A DNA stretch of 64,000 nt from Fragilaria crotonensis (GCA_022925895.1 JAKSYS010000331.1:1-64000); one strand, 5' to 3'. Shown: positions 1 to 11,984, counted from the stretch's first letter. The notes: generated from the letters alone by a model not told the origin. Made by a program: numbers and translations.

Positions 1-49
1 ACCATAATACTAGTAGACACTACTACCGCCAGTGTAGGTCCAGGAGAGA

Positions 50-845
50 ATATAGAGAGGTCTCGCTAACGGTCAGATATCTGTCTGATGTTGTACCAGG
101 CGGCTCTCGTAGAAAACATCACCTCGTCCAACAGATCTGATCAGATGTCGGTCAGATGATCTGTTCAGATCTGCATATATTTACGACCTCGCATGATATT
201 TTTTGTACCACGAGCGTCGTAGAAAAAAACAGATATCTGTCCACGATCTGGCAGATATCTGATCTGTTTCGTCCGTCAGCATAACATTGTTTTTGCCAAA
301 CTTTGAGAGCCCATAACTTTGCCAATAATGGCACCAAAGTAGATATTGAAACAGATTCGAAAGCGCGAGATGTGAACTTTCCGAATCTGTCCTTCTTTTT
401 ATAATGACCTTCTTCGTTCAATTGTTATATCCCGACAAATGTTGTCGATTTTGTTGTTTTCGAAAAAGTGCTTTCTGATGAGCCTCTAACTCTTCAACGA
501 ATGAGATACAAGATAAAGTAGTGCAGATTTGGAAAGCTGCTTTATAGGGCTTTGATATCTGTTTCAATATCTATGTTGCTGCCATTAGCGAAGTTATGGG
601 CTCACAAAGTTTGCCTGAAGGCAATAACAATGGAATGCGCACCGTCTTGCCACTGGGACTGACAGATCTGAAAACAGATCTGTGTCAGATGTTCTCGAGA
701 CATCCGGTTTCTTCTACGGCACTCGTGGTACAAACTCCTGGACCTCGAACAGATGTCGCATCTGAACGGATACGTGCCACGTTGTACCTCATCAGATCTG
801 TCGGCAAGACGGTTGCGGCTCGTGACTAGCATCATGTTTTCTACA
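50..845. repeat. large imperfect inverted repeat (foldback element)
   Basis: The left arm (about 50-445) reads as the reverse complement of the right arm (about 455-845). Clear matching blocks are AACTTTGAGAGCCCATAACT at 297-316 against the complement of 590-610, and TTTGTACCACGAG at 207-219 against the complement of about 721-733. The palindromic word CAGATCTG recurs in both arms. Arms are interrupted by small indels, so this is an old foldback or two head-to-head copies of one element. No coding content is recognised; short ORFs in the arms mirror each other because of the symmetry. Confidence 0.75.
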
Positions 846-1527
846 TGCAAAGTCCATTGCGACTACGACATACGAATAAACTGTATATACATAGATAGAG
901 ATACGAAGATTGTTCACGCGAGTACTTGTCATCCACCTACTACAAGTACCATTGTACCATTCCAACCAGACTTGACTGCACGATACGCGATGTCGATTGC
1001 ATACACTGGGTAATAGTGCCCATATCACGCATACCTGCAAACTACTGTAGAATCAAAACATACTGGTGTACTGAGTATCATACAATACAGATCCTCGGAC
1101 TGAAGTGCCTGTGCCCTTCACATGAGCAAGGAAAAGCCTCGCCTGAGTAGTACAAGTACTCCAGTACGTCCTCGACAGTAAAATCATCCGTACTGGTACT
1201 GGTACCACGGACTCACAAAGAGATATGGTATTCAGTATACAGTATGAATATAGTGCCAGTAGCATGCGTTCGCGTATTGGAGAATTGGAGTGCACATTGC
1301 ACATAGCGCAGTGCACACAAGGAAGACGAGAGTGAAATCAATACGCTCCGAGTATCGTACTTGTACTCTGCATGTGTATGCACACAACCCTATTATTGGT
1401 ATGATATAAGTACACGAATTGCAGTACGAGTACCTACGACGGCACAGATTACGATCATCGAGTCTGTTTCAGTTCGCAGCGTCCGCAGCTAAACCCTAAA
1501 CCTATTTTACATACAGTACGTAGATAG
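846..1527. other. intergenic, no gene seen
   Basis: Low coding potential in all frames. It holds many GTAC/AGTACT words typical of the gene-free DNA here, and a short CTAAACCCTAAACC stretch at about 1490-1503 that resembles two telomere-type units but is too short to interpret. Confidence 0.5.
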
Positions 1528-4500
1528 TATGGCTGGATTCGAACTTTTTTTACATCTAGTATAAGTTGTGTAGGAATGGTACAAAATTATTGACGCCACG
1601 GTATTGGATGCAGCTCCGGCATCCTCGCGCACCAAAAACAACACGATCGGCACCACATAAAAAAGCACTCTCCCGACGATGAGATTGTTGCGACAATTTG
1701 ATTCACTTCCACTTTGAAACTGCCCAAGCTTTTACTGCATCTGACTCCGTCGCCCACCCGAGCATAGTGTTTGACTTGCTAGCTAGGGCAGTTAAGGCGA
1801 AATGAAGACCCTACAGACATATTTCCAATGCTGGCTCGAAGTAGTCAAGCACAAACGATACCAAGACAAATGGCTGTCAGACGAGACCTTCTTTCGCGCA
1901 ATCAAGGCTCAGTTTCCGACTCTTGAGACCCTTGGTTTCAACAGGGGTATGCTGAACAAAGCAATTTCATCGTGTGGTGGCGCGGTACTTGATGATTTCA
2001 CGGATTCGAACCAAACTGGTCGATTCCGACGTTGTAGTTTCGGTCAGGATCCCTTCGGCAATCCAAAACGGAATATTTGGGGATACTACATAACAACCCC
2101 AGGAGGGTTGGTGCAACGCCCGCCAGATGGTAAGAAAAGCTTCTTGTCTCTGCTCCAAGATGAGAGGCTTAATGACCATTACAGTGTCTCGCGAGGTGTC
2201 ACAGAGGTGGTTGATTTGACAAATGAAATAGCGGATCAATCGACTGCAAAACGAAGAGCTCTCGCACAAGTAGAAGCAGCGGACAAAGCAAAGAAACCAA
2301 AGCATGGTCCTGCGTCGTCAAAGATTGTCGTGCAGACGTATTGGGACAGTCCGGAAGCCAAGAAGCTCTTTCTTGGAAATTCAAGTGATGACCGAGATGT
2401 TCTTGATGTTCTCCACGAACGGATCGAAAGGCTGCAGCAAGTGAACAGAACTGCAGATGGTTGGAAGGATTTAATTGACAAACATGATAAAGATAATCTA
2501 TGTTCTCCATACGATATCTTTATAATTCGACAGAGATGTTGTATTCTATGTTTGGCATATACGTACGCGATCGAGGAAATGAATTCGGCCAGATGGATAG
2601 AAGATTGTTGCGTTCGCGCTGTGTTAGATTGCAACAGGATGGGGATTGAAGCAGCTGCAACCAATGAACGTACCGTTGCAGGCTGGAATGCCTTGCTTAG
2701 GGCAAATCGTGAGCGCTTTCCAGTGCCAGATCCAAAGACCCACAAGCAAAACAAGCCACTCCCCAATCTACTTGAATACTTTCGCGAAGAAATAACCCTG
2801 CCGTGGATTGAGTACTGCGTTACGAACCTTGCCGATCTCACAGTTGAGCAGGCACGGAATGAGCTGATCACGACGATAATACCAAATGCTATTGCAAACG
2901 AGAGGACAGCAACGACAAACGAGACCAACGAGGATGAGGATGAAGAAGATGCGGAAGCTACTAAGGAGAGTCTACTCAACGGTTATCTTGATTGTCCTAT
3001 TTCATTTACAACAGCATGGCGATGGCTCCGTTGTTTAGGGTTTCATTATGACAACCGAAAGAAATCCTTTTTTTGTCGATGGACATGAGCGACCCAATGT
3101 TGTTTTCCATCGCAATGAATTTTGCACGAACTATCTCACGAAGCTCGAGCCAAGGACGCACCGGTGGATCCAAGTTACAAAAGAAACTGTGGAGAAGTGG
3201 AAGTCAGAGAAGAAGATATCATACGACGATGATGCTCGGCGAGGATACACTTACCAGGATCAACAGACAGGGGAGGAAATGGTCGAATTCCACGTCGATG
3301 ACTTTGATATGCTTCACGATGTTGTCGCAGAGGAAATGGGCTTTGGTACGTTCGGGGGGGAAACCTGAGTGTCCGCAAACCGCCAGAAGAAAAGCCGCTT
3401 ATGTTGTTTGGGCAAGACGAAAGCGTGTACAGCCAGTATCATCTCAAATCAAAGCAATGGGTTGGACCGCTAGGTCAACGGGCGTTATTGCCCAAGACCG
3501 ACGGCTTGAGTCTGATGATTTCAGCAATACAATCTCGTGAAACCGGCTTTGGTGTTCACATCAGTCGCATTCAATTGGAGGAGATAAATGAAGTACGTCG
3601 CGGTACAAACTATGTCGACGTCGATGCAGCGATGGCAATTCACGGTCAATGTGGCAAAAGGGATCTGAAAGAGTCGCCGTTTGTTGTGAGTTTTGAGTTA
3701 GGGGCAAACAATGAAGGTTATTGGACTTACAATCATATGAGTATCCAATTCGAGGACTGCGTTGACTGCGTTAAAGTCCTCTACCCGCAATTCGACTTTG
3801 TTTTTCTATTCGACCACTCACAAGGACATGCAAAGAAGTTGACCAATGGATTGGATGCTTACAGTATGAATAGAGGCTATGGGGGAGCACAGCCGAGAAT
3901 GCGTGAGTCGAAGATAAAAGAGCACGATGGTTACCTTGGCATGCATCGACGTACCTTATCTGTTGGTGACACCCAATCATTTCTATTTCAAGCTGGTGAC
4001 GTTGGTCCCTTCTGGATGACTAATGAGGAACGAGAAGCCAATCGTCATGATCGCATACTTCCACCACCACCAGGCGCCCCACGAACACGAAATAAAACAA
4101 TTGCAGAACTCAAAACTGACCTTGCTGTCCTCAGTGTATTAAACGACCGACGCCAATATCGCCTATCAGAATTGCAGGAGCTTGCAACGACAAATAATAT
4201 CGACACGAAGATCATTCGGACACGAGAGAAAAAAGGATGGCAAGGCCAGCCAAAAGGCCTCCTTCAAGTCCTCTGGGAGCGGGGATGGATTGACGAGGGT
4301 CAAATCGACAAATACACAATGGACCTTGCGAAGGATGAAGATGGCAATGTTTTGGAGGACGCAGAGAATTGGAGCTTGAAATACATCATGGCCAGCTGCC
4401 TGGACTTTGCCGAAGAATTGACAGCACTCCAATATGTAGGCCAGGAACTTGGTGTGTCCGTAATAATCACGCCAAAGTTCCATGCCGAGTTGGCCGGCGA

Positions 4501-5252
4501 GGGTATTGAATACAGTTGGGGTATATCTAAAGGTGTGTATCGACGAATGCCTCTGGCTTCTAAAAGGGAAAGGAGTCTTTCAAGGCGTTAGTACATGAAT
4601 GCTCAAGCAGAGACATTCTAACAACGAAAACAGTGCGCAAGCTCGACGGGCACGGGCATACATCTGTGCTTACTTTGCTGTTTATAAAAACAAAGAAAAC
4701 AGCGGAGGAGACGATAACACCACGACGCCTGCACTTACCTTGCAACTTATTGAACGCCTCGTGAAGGCGTTCAAAACTCACCGAGCAGCAGTCGACTTCG
4801 ATGCTGGATTTGTGAACAGCTTTCTGCCTGGGATCATTGCAAACCAATATGTGAAATAATGGCGACGATGACATGAAAGATCGATTGACAACGTGCGTAT
4901 GGTGTCAATCTGTTTTGGATGAGCTTTCCTCAAGAATTTGAGGCTTCAACTAAATTTTTATATACCGAGTCTACGTGTCCCAACGATATGTAGCGAAACA
5001 GTGAAACAAGCCATAGAATCTTTTTTGGTAGCACGTGATCGTTGATACTCTGAGTATTTGTACTGTAGTTGATGATAGTAGTCCGAGTAATGGGAGTACT
5101 ACAGTTCTACTCTAGTAGTAGAGAGTAGTAGTACAAGGACCAGTTACAACGAAGCAGAATCTTGCACTCTCCGGGAAAAATTTGGACTTTCCCGCATCTC
5201 CCTGTCAAATCACCAATCAGCCGGGGCTCATGGATTTCGAATCTCGATAGGT
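1528..5252 (+). mobile_element. Tc1/mariner/IS630-like element, copy 1, long transposase
   Basis: A terminal sequence TGGCTGGATTCGAAC starts at 1530 directly after a TA dinucleotide (1528-1529). It matches the left end of the second element at 8324 (TGGCTGGTTTC). A degenerate partner, TTTCGAATCTCGATA, lies at about 5237-5251 on the right. It is only partly complementary, so the right end is tentative. Between them lies a decayed transposase gene homologous to the one at 8565-11710. TA duplication and the DDE-type protein point to the IS630/Tc1/mariner superfamily. Confidence 0.6.
1802..4859 (+). pseudogene. long DDE transposase, frameshifted (copy 1)
   Basis: The gene is read in pieces: 1802-3088, 3048-3368, 3401-4591 and about 4564-4859. 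The first shift follows one extra T in the T7 run near 3068-3074. The second follows one missing G in the G7 run at 3354-3360. At least two more lie between 4560 and 4640. Joined in order the pieces align along their whole length with the second copy, giving about 1,000 residues, roughly three times the usual Tc1/mariner length. Catalytic signatures visible are GQDES (first Asp), FLFDHSQGHA (second Asp) and a late GIEYSWG block (Glu of the triad, by analogy with the NPIE..W block of IS630). The N-terminal ~430 residues are unlike known domains I can name and presumably include DNA binding. Function is inferred from motifs; the copy is inactive as assembled. Confidence 0.75.
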
Positions 5253-5689
5253 TGGCCAGTCACGGGTACAAGTACTCGTAACGGTGGCTGATCTGATGAG
5301 GCGTGGCAACATCAAATTGAACATTGATTTGGGCGTCACATTCAAACACGACGGTTACGAGGCTGACGATGATGCTTTCATCAACGCTTTTGGGCCGATC
5401 GAGAATGGAGGGACAGAGTCAGTTTTATGGCTCGGAAACGAGACGCGATAAACCACGGAGTATTGTAGTTGAAAATTCCTGGGAGCCAGTGTCAGCCTTG
5501 CTCAGCATATGGTTGCGAGAAGAAGCAGTCACACCTGAGCTCAAGTCCGGTCTTCTTGGTATGAACCGACTGAAGACCGTTGTATTGCAATCCTGGAAGT
5601 CAACCTGCTGTTTATATAAAGAGTACCAGTACAGTAGCAGCAACATTTTTATATCTCGATACGTGTCATTGGTCGCTATTGTAGCAAGA
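5253..5689 (+). other. intergenic with possible short coding relic
   Basis: A 51-codon reading frame at 5296-5451 is followed, in another frame, by an open stretch to about 5600 with protein-like composition. They could be remnants of one gene interrupted by a frameshift. No family is recognised. It may equally be 3' flanking DNA of the converging kinase gene. Confidence 0.2.
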
Positions 5690-6553
5690 TTAAAAATTGG
5701 ATTTTACAACAAGAGAGGCGCGGACTTTGGACCGGTTCACCGTGTGAGCATTGACCCGGTCAACCACCTCCACTCGAAAGTCTATTTCCTCGGGAGTGTA
5801 GCCTGGAACGACCTTGTTTCGAATCTTCAGCCGCGACATTGCCTTATCAACATCGGAATCAATAAAGATAGAAAAGTCAAAGCATTCATGCAGATCCCAC
5901 TGATCGTCGTCGTGAAGTAGATAGAGACCCTCACAAATAACCACCGAATGATGCGATCGCATGAAAATGTGTTGATCCGGTTCAGGGTCACCCTTTGCGT
6001 GGTCGAAGCCTGGGAAGGTGATGAGGGGCTCCGAGCCATGTCTTATTCTCGAAAGATCTCGCTTCAACGAAGCAGGGTCAAATGTATCTGGCGCGCCTCG
6101 TCGGTACATGACATCTTCGGCATTGGGAAGGGTTTTGAGATCGTCAAGAGGGATGTGGTATCCGTCGAATGGCATTACCATTGTTCGGAAGCCAGCCTTT
6201 TCAACCAGGTCCGCCACGTTGTGGCACGAGGTCGACTTGCCCGATCCCGGAATGCCTACCAAAGCAATCATAAAGGGTCGACCTCGGACATTCTTGACAC
6301 CATCTAGAACGTAATCCACCGCGTCAGGCTCCCATGTGAAAGGGACTGGGGTTGGTTTATGTACGATGTCGTTAGGGGTGTTTTTTACCATATTCACCGC
6401 CGTATTATCGTTGATACTGGAGCCGGAAGCAATAGGAATCAGAGCGCACAATTGAGAGCACTTGTGCATCGCGAATGTAAGGCAAGGCAAGGCAAGGCAG
6501 AAGGATGCAGTCCGAGACGAAGGTGATGAATTTATGAAACCACCTATGTACAA
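5690..6553 (-). CDS. P-loop kinase of the phosphoribulokinase/uridine kinase class
   Basis: The 287-residue protein carries a Walker A motif, GIPGSGKST, near residues 103-111. The block PFDGYH follows, then RRGAPDTFD, the FPGFDHAKGDP segment and VICEGLYLL. In order these are the hallmarks of the YFH7/FrcK-like branch of the uridine kinase-phosphoribulokinase-pantothenate kinase superfamily, which transfers ATP phosphate to a small sugar, nucleoside or similar alcohol. The substrate cannot be told from sequence. The first ~60 residues are not conserved; internal Met residues at MHKCSQ or MVKNTP are alternative starts, and an organelle leader is possible. The C-terminal Asn-His-Arg-rich segment ends normally at a stop. 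No intron is evident. It converges on the relic DNA to its left. Confidence 0.8.
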   Translation of the reverse strand: MYIGGFINSSPSSRTASFCLALPCLTFAMHKCSQLCALIPIASGSSINDNTAVNMVKNTPNDIVHKPTPVPFTWEPDAVDYVLDGVKNVRGRPFMIALVGIPGSGKSTSCHNVADLVEKAGFRTMVMPFDGYHIPLDDLKTLPNAEDVMYRRGAPDTFDPASLKRDLSRIRHGSEPLITFPGFDHAKGDPEPDQHIFMRSHHSVVICEGLYLLHDDDQWDLHECFDFSIFIDSDVDKAMSRLKIRNKVVPGYTPEEIDFRVEVVDRVNAHTVNRSKVRASLVVKSNF

Positions 6554-6951
6554 CCGATTATTTTACACGACACGCAACGGCTTTGTGAAAATCGTCCTGC
6601 ACTACAAATTACAAATAGTGCGTATAAATTGCAAAATTGTTCCTTGCGACTCTGATTCGTCGTCGTAATGACTCAGGTGGCATAACGACGATTTGGCAAG
6701 TGACCAAAATTTTCGGTGGTCCTTATTGGAAATCAACCTACAACCACTCGGAGACGCGGAGTACCTGATAGACGACACAAGTACCTTTGTGACGGAGATT
6801 TGTAACCACCAAATGTACATTAAAAATGTCAGGCGGTTAAAGGGAATCCGTGAAAAATGAATGTCGGGCTGGCGACTGAAAAAATGAAAAATGAAGATTA
6901 AAATTGAGAGAAACACCTTTTTTAGCACCACTTTACAGAAATGTACTATTA
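6554..6951. other. AT-rich intergenic
   Basis: No convincing gene. AT-rich spacer between the upstream end of the kinase gene and a miniature transposable element. It would hold the kinase promoter, but no specific box is evident. Confidence 0.5.
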
Positions 6952-7472
6952 GGCCGTTCCTAACGGTGTTGCAAAAACAAAAGCAAAACCGCAGTTTTGC
7001 ATTTTGCCTTTGAAAAACACCGTCCCTAAACCGTTGCGAAACGCGAAACACATACTTTGCAAAACGTCAGTTTTGCATCTTGATAAACTGAAGTGCAGTT
7101 CTGCAGTCTTGCAAATCCGAATTTAAATAGAGCTCGACCTCGATACATACTGGCACAAACGAATTTTTACGTAAGTTTAAATATATAAATGTTTAGGAGA
7201 ATATGACATACTGGAGTCTACATATTTCAACGAATGTGACCGTTGTCTTTTGAAGATTTTCAAATTGGACTGAAAGTTACACGATTTTCTACATGTATAA
7301 AGTTTTGAAAAAGAGTTTACAACTTTTTCAAAGACATATATCACTTTATTCGATCGGAGGTTTCGGTTTCGCAACACGGTTAGGGACGGTGTTTTACAAA
7401 TACGAAAAAGTAGGGGTGAAAACGTGAAAACACAGTTGTGCTTTTGTTTTTGCAACACCGTTAGGATTGGCT
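6952..7472. mobile_element. miniature inverted-repeat element (TTA target duplication)
   Basis: This 521-bp element has long terminal inverted repeats. The left end begins GGCCGTTCCTAACGGTGTTG and the complement of the right end begins AGCCAATCCTAACGGTGTTG; both continue with a CAAAAACAAAAGC block. A second matched block, AACACCGTCCCTAA, lies about 60 bp inside each end. It is flanked by TTA on both sides (6949-6951 and 7473-7475). A 3-bp TTA duplication is typical of PIF/Harbinger-type elements. There is no transposase, so it is non-autonomous. Confidence 0.8.
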
Positions 7473-7475
7473 TTA

Positions 7476-8321
7476 GTAACCACTACGATAGAATTTCGAG
7501 CAGCTAGTCGCACACTCCGTGCAGCAGCCATGCCGTGAGAGGACTACTGGCACACCATACTGGAACTTTGCCCCCGATGGGGTTTTCCAAGATGTCCAGC
7601 CTGGATGACAGAGCCCTTAGCAATGAGAACTCCGACCAGTGATCACTATCTGCGGTATTGGCCTCCTCTACAATACCCGACCAGTATGTGCTGAGGTAGA
7701 AGTTGCCTGCCTCCGGTGGCGGCCTCCTCCTTCTCAGATCAGGTGGTGGGGTCGAGGTACCAACTGCAGAATCCAAACAGAATGGTGGCAGAAGCAAAAG
7801 TTGGCTAGTGATGGTACCAATGGGAAAATGCTTTGAGGGTCCTGCCTAGGAATGCCACTACCCTAATTGTATTAGATTCTCTCGTCACGCACATGGAAGG
7901 TGTTGGCAATCGCAGAGCGACACAACACCACGACAAAATTTTCCTTCAACAGTGGAAGCAATCATTGAGCTCCCAAACAAGTGTTGATACAATCTCTCTT
8001 GTCTGTTTTGATGTTAGGTTCTTCTTTGCCGTTTGCCCTTGGAGATTGGGTCTTGGCGGGGGTTCAGGGGCTATCAGGTCCATTGTGGTCTGTTGGAGAT
8101 AGATAACCGACCGAGCGAATGATCATTCAAACTCATTTGTTCATATTTCAATACATCCATCCATGTCAATGAATCATTTGGAGGAATCCGAATGTCATGA
8201 CGTTTCGGTGATATGCCAGCATGTCGTGTCGTGAAAAAAAGTTATTCGAGCATTCATTTTGGAACATATCAGTACTATGCTGTGTATACTGTATACTGTA
8301 ATCATTCATGGTCGTATGTCG
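7476..8321. other. intergenic, weak open frames only
   Basis: Weak open frames at 7504-7797 (minus) and 7833-8102 (plus) lack any recognisable domain and may be remnants of an old mobile element. At 8181-8223 is a 43-bp stretch that recurs, about 80 percent identical by eye, at 26176-26218. No gene is called. Confidence 0.4.
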
Positions 8322-11300
8322 TATGGCTGGTTTCGTCTGCTAGAAACTTGGCGTACGAAGCAGTATAAAGCGTACGTGTAGCCAATAGAAATTAAGCTGT
8401 GACATCGATTTGGAATATTCTCACGTGTTGGAAGCAAGCGTTCCACAATGATATTGCATGCCATCGTTCGCAACAGTCCCACTCTGTTTAGCCTACCCAC
8501 CATATACAGCACCCTTCTATATACACTCAAGTATTGATCTGTCAGGACTGGGTAGGCTACCTCCATGTCTGACAAAAGAATTCACAGCATTGTCATCAGT
8601 GCTGTCGTTTTGATACGTTCCGACACAACGTATGGACTTCGATTGATGAATTGCTGGCTTCCGGCAGAAATTTGGGTGGAAGCACTGCTGAAGATGGGTC
8701 ATATTGATGCTGGCCTTGCCTTCAATGTTGCAAAATTAAATGCAGCCTTTGCGAGGTCACATGAATATGGATCGGCAATGTTGAGGTTTGATGGTTCCAA
8801 CAACACTGGGGTCTTCCGTGTCACCTATCAACACCGACACTATTACTATTTGACAAAGGAAACAGAACAGGCGGCGTATCCAAGCCCTCTTAACAGAGCA
8901 TGGAAGGAGAGGGTGCTCGAAATGGCATCAAACGTACTTGTTATTCCGTCGACACGTGCAAGACCGTCGATTGAAGTATCAACCACAGGCGGTGACGCAA
9001 CAATTACTGAACAGCATGATGAACAGCCCCGATCAAATAAACGTCCCAGGTTGGAGATCGAACCGCAACCGCAAGAGCCGCTGCAGTACTGGCCTGATAG
9101 CCCTGAAGCAAGGCAGGTCTTCAAACCAATTACCGCTTGTAATAGCAGCAGAAGGAGAACAGCTTTAGGTGGCGACAGCGGTACTTTCTCAACATTGATC
9201 AACGAAACTGCAAAGGAGGCGCTGCAGCGAAGAATTAAAGTCTTGCAATTGGTGCATGAAGATGAACAAGGCTGGAGAAATGTTGTGATGGGAAGGGATA
9301 GCGACAACTATTGCACCAAGCTCGATGTATTCGAGATTCGACAAAGGTCGATAATCTTATGCTGTGCGTACAAAATGGCACTAACGAACATGAATAGAAT
9401 GACATGGCACGAGTGCTGCAAGGAAGCTTGCAAAATGTTGAATAGTCTCGGCATCAAACAGGCTACTTACTTCAAGACTGTCGCGAATTGGAACAAGGTG
9501 TTCCGGAAATTTGAGTGCTTCCCTCACCCAAATCCGTATGTTTGATGCGGGAAGCGTCCTCTTCCGCGATTGCTCGAAACATGTCCAGATGCAAAGGATC
9601 AAATTGTTTTATTTGGTCTCAAAAATCTAGCAATGCTAACAATAGAAAGTCTCCATGACTTCATCGTATCTACGGTTTTTCCAAGATTGACTAAGACTTG
9701 GATGAGCGAGCGGACAACGCATGACATCATGATTACAACTGCTGACGGTAGCTCTGCCAGTAATTCTGTTGCAAATGGCGATGATGTACAAAACACAATT
9801 CCTATATTTCTACACACACATGGACTCAAATCAATGTGCCTGAGCACTACTTGGCGGTGGATGCGCCTTCTTGGTTTCAAACACGACGCGAAGAAAAAGA
9901 GCTTTTACGTCGACGGTCACGAACGTCATGACGTCGTTGCCAATCGTACTGAATTTTGCAAGCGCTACTTGACGGAGTATGAACCCTATTGCAAACGGTG
10001 GGTGCAGCTACCTTTGATTGAAGCTACGAGTTTAAAAGCTGTTGATATAGATTTTGGCTATTTGTACTTTGACATTATTGCCGACAAGGAAATGATTGAA
10101 TTCCATATCGACTATTGGAACCGACAAATTATACAGCAAGGAGTTCAACAAATTCATTAGGAGAAGGAGGCCACAACCAGCATTCAAGTTTCATCGAAGG
10201 CAAAGCCAATCATGATAATTGGACAGGATGAGAGCGTGTTTGCTCAATACCTTCTTGGGTCCAAGACTTGGGTCGGACCGAAAGGACAGCGTCCCCTTCT
10301 TCCCAAGTCTGAAGGCGATGGTTACATGTTGTCCGCTTTCGTGTCGAGGGAGTTCGGCTTCGGAAGAGAATTGACAGAGGCTGAGTTAGGAAGGATCAAT
10401 TGTGAAAGGCGAGGAGTTGACAAGACTTACACTGATACCGTCGCTGCGATGGAAATTTTGAAGACAACCAAGAAGCCGTTGCTGGTGGACTCGCCATTTG
10501 TAAAATACTTGTACATTGGTGCCAACAACGAAGGATTTTGGAACAGCTATCACATGAGTCTTCAATTTGAAGATGTCGTTGATTGTATACAGGTCCTTTA
10601 TCCAGAGTATGAGATCATCTTTTTCTTTGACCACAGCCAGGGGCATGCTCGGAAACGGGAGGGCGCACTCAGCGCACAACAAATGTCACGCCACTTCGGA
10701 GGAACACAACCAATCATGAGAGACACAATAATCATTGATGCGCAAGGTTATCTTGGTCCCCACTCACCTCGCTTGCTGGAAGTTGGCCAAACACAATCAT
10801 TCGTTTTCAAGGCTGACGATTGCGGGCCGTGGTACCTTACCCCTGAACAGCGAGACTTGCAACGACACAACAAGGGAACCGGACGTACCAAGCTTGTCGA
10901 ACGATCAAAGAAGCAGCTGTTCAACGCATTGACCAACGCTGGCGTTTCGTTTCAGCAGAATCGAAATCATACAAAAAAGAACTTCAAGACTTTGCGAGGA
11001 TTCATGGTGTCGCTCTAAATGAACAGAAAGAGCTAGTCACTCCGGGATGGGAGGGACAACCTAAAGGTCTGCAGCAGGTTCTATGGGAAAGAGGACTTAT
11101 CTCTGAAACGTTGTTAGAGAAATATACGCTTGACGGTCGCAAGGATCCAATTACAGGACAGATAGACTTACAATATTCACTTCGACATCTATTATCGGAG
11201 TGCACAGATTTCAGAGAAGAGGAGACAGCACTGCAATACTTGGGAAGGCAATTGGGTGTTACAGTTCAGCTCACTCCGAAATTTCATGCTGAGCTTGCTG

Positions 11301-11848
11301 GCAAAGGAGTAGAGTACTGTTGGGCACATGCAAAGGCCTACTATCGCCGAGTTCCTGTTTCACGAAAGAGGGGCCGAGAAAACTTCAAGCAACTTGTTAA
11401 GGAATGCACTTGCCCTACAACAGTTCTGACAAAAGACAGAATTGAGAGATTTGCTTCAAGAGCACGGGCATACATTTGCACTTACCATCACCTTCAGCAA
11501 CAGTCTGCTTCCACGCCAAGTTCTACCAATCCCGAGGATGTTCCAGTTCCGGTCGTTGTCAAAGAAGAACTAGTCCTCTCTTCAGATGATATTGAGAAAG
11601 TTGCAAAAGCCTTCAAGTGTCACAGGTGTGTACTTGACTTTGATAGTGGCTTTGTCCACAGCGAGTTGAGGAAAGGAAAGGACGAGATGAACAACAATGA
11701 AATGGAGTGATCTTTTTTATGACGATTGTGGAGGGCGTTCGATTTCAGAAGAGTATCTTTTTCCATAATTTTACTCTAGGATATTGTATGCATGGTACTA
11801 AATGTACACAGGTGAACGCGAGGACGGTCGGGCATGAAACCAGCCATA
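8322..11848 (+). mobile_element. Tc1/mariner/IS630-like element, copy 2, TA-flanked TIRs
   Basis: Inverted ends TGGCTGGTTTCGTCTGC (8324-8340) and GCATGAAACCAGCCA (11832-11846) share TGGCTGGTTTC as the terminal 11 bp. Each is bounded by TA (8322-8323 and 11847-11848), the target duplication expected for IS630/Tc1/mariner. The interior 3.5 kb holds a single broken transposase gene in the same orientation. An 11-bp hairpin, TAGCCTACCCA at 8489-8499 against its complement at 8549-8559, lies just before the first ATG. Confidence 0.8.
8565..11710 (+). pseudogene. long DDE transposase with in-frame stops (copy 2)
   Basis: One reading frame runs from 8565 to about 10940 with two in-frame stops (TGA at 9543-9545, TAG at 10158-10160). 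A single frameshift between about 10935 and 10980 leads into the frame ending at 11710. The product would be about 1,040 residues and is homologous throughout to the gene at 1802-4859, though clearly diverged. Motifs are IIGQDES, FFFDHSQGHA and VEYCWAHAKAYYRR, giving a plausible D-D-E triad. A shared QYW.DSPEA segment and an EIRQR..ILC..Y helix lie in the long N-terminal half. Function as transposase is inferred from triad, TIRs and TA duplication. The first codons may belong to the leader; a start at the Met near 8646 is equally possible. Confidence 0.8.
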
Positions 11849-11984
11849 TGTGTTTTGCATATGTCAAATGTGATAGTTCAAACGACCAGTAGCAGTATGA
11901 CATAGTGATGCATCTCTTGACGTCAAGCTCTTGCGGCTCGCCTTGCCTCTCCTGAGAAAGACTGATAGTATGGACATCGGCACC

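Noticed and set aside
1490-1503. CTAAACCCTAAACC, telomere-like units
   Set aside because: Only about two units, internal and far from any end; chance occurrence is likely.
1530-1550. GGATTCGAAC resembling a tRNA B box on the opposite strand
   Set aside because: No T-stem pairing or acceptor and anticodon arms can be drawn; the sequence is explained as the transposon end.
2236-2979. 247-codon antisense frame in transposase copy 1
   Set aside because: Ser-rich shadow of the real coding strand with no family features.
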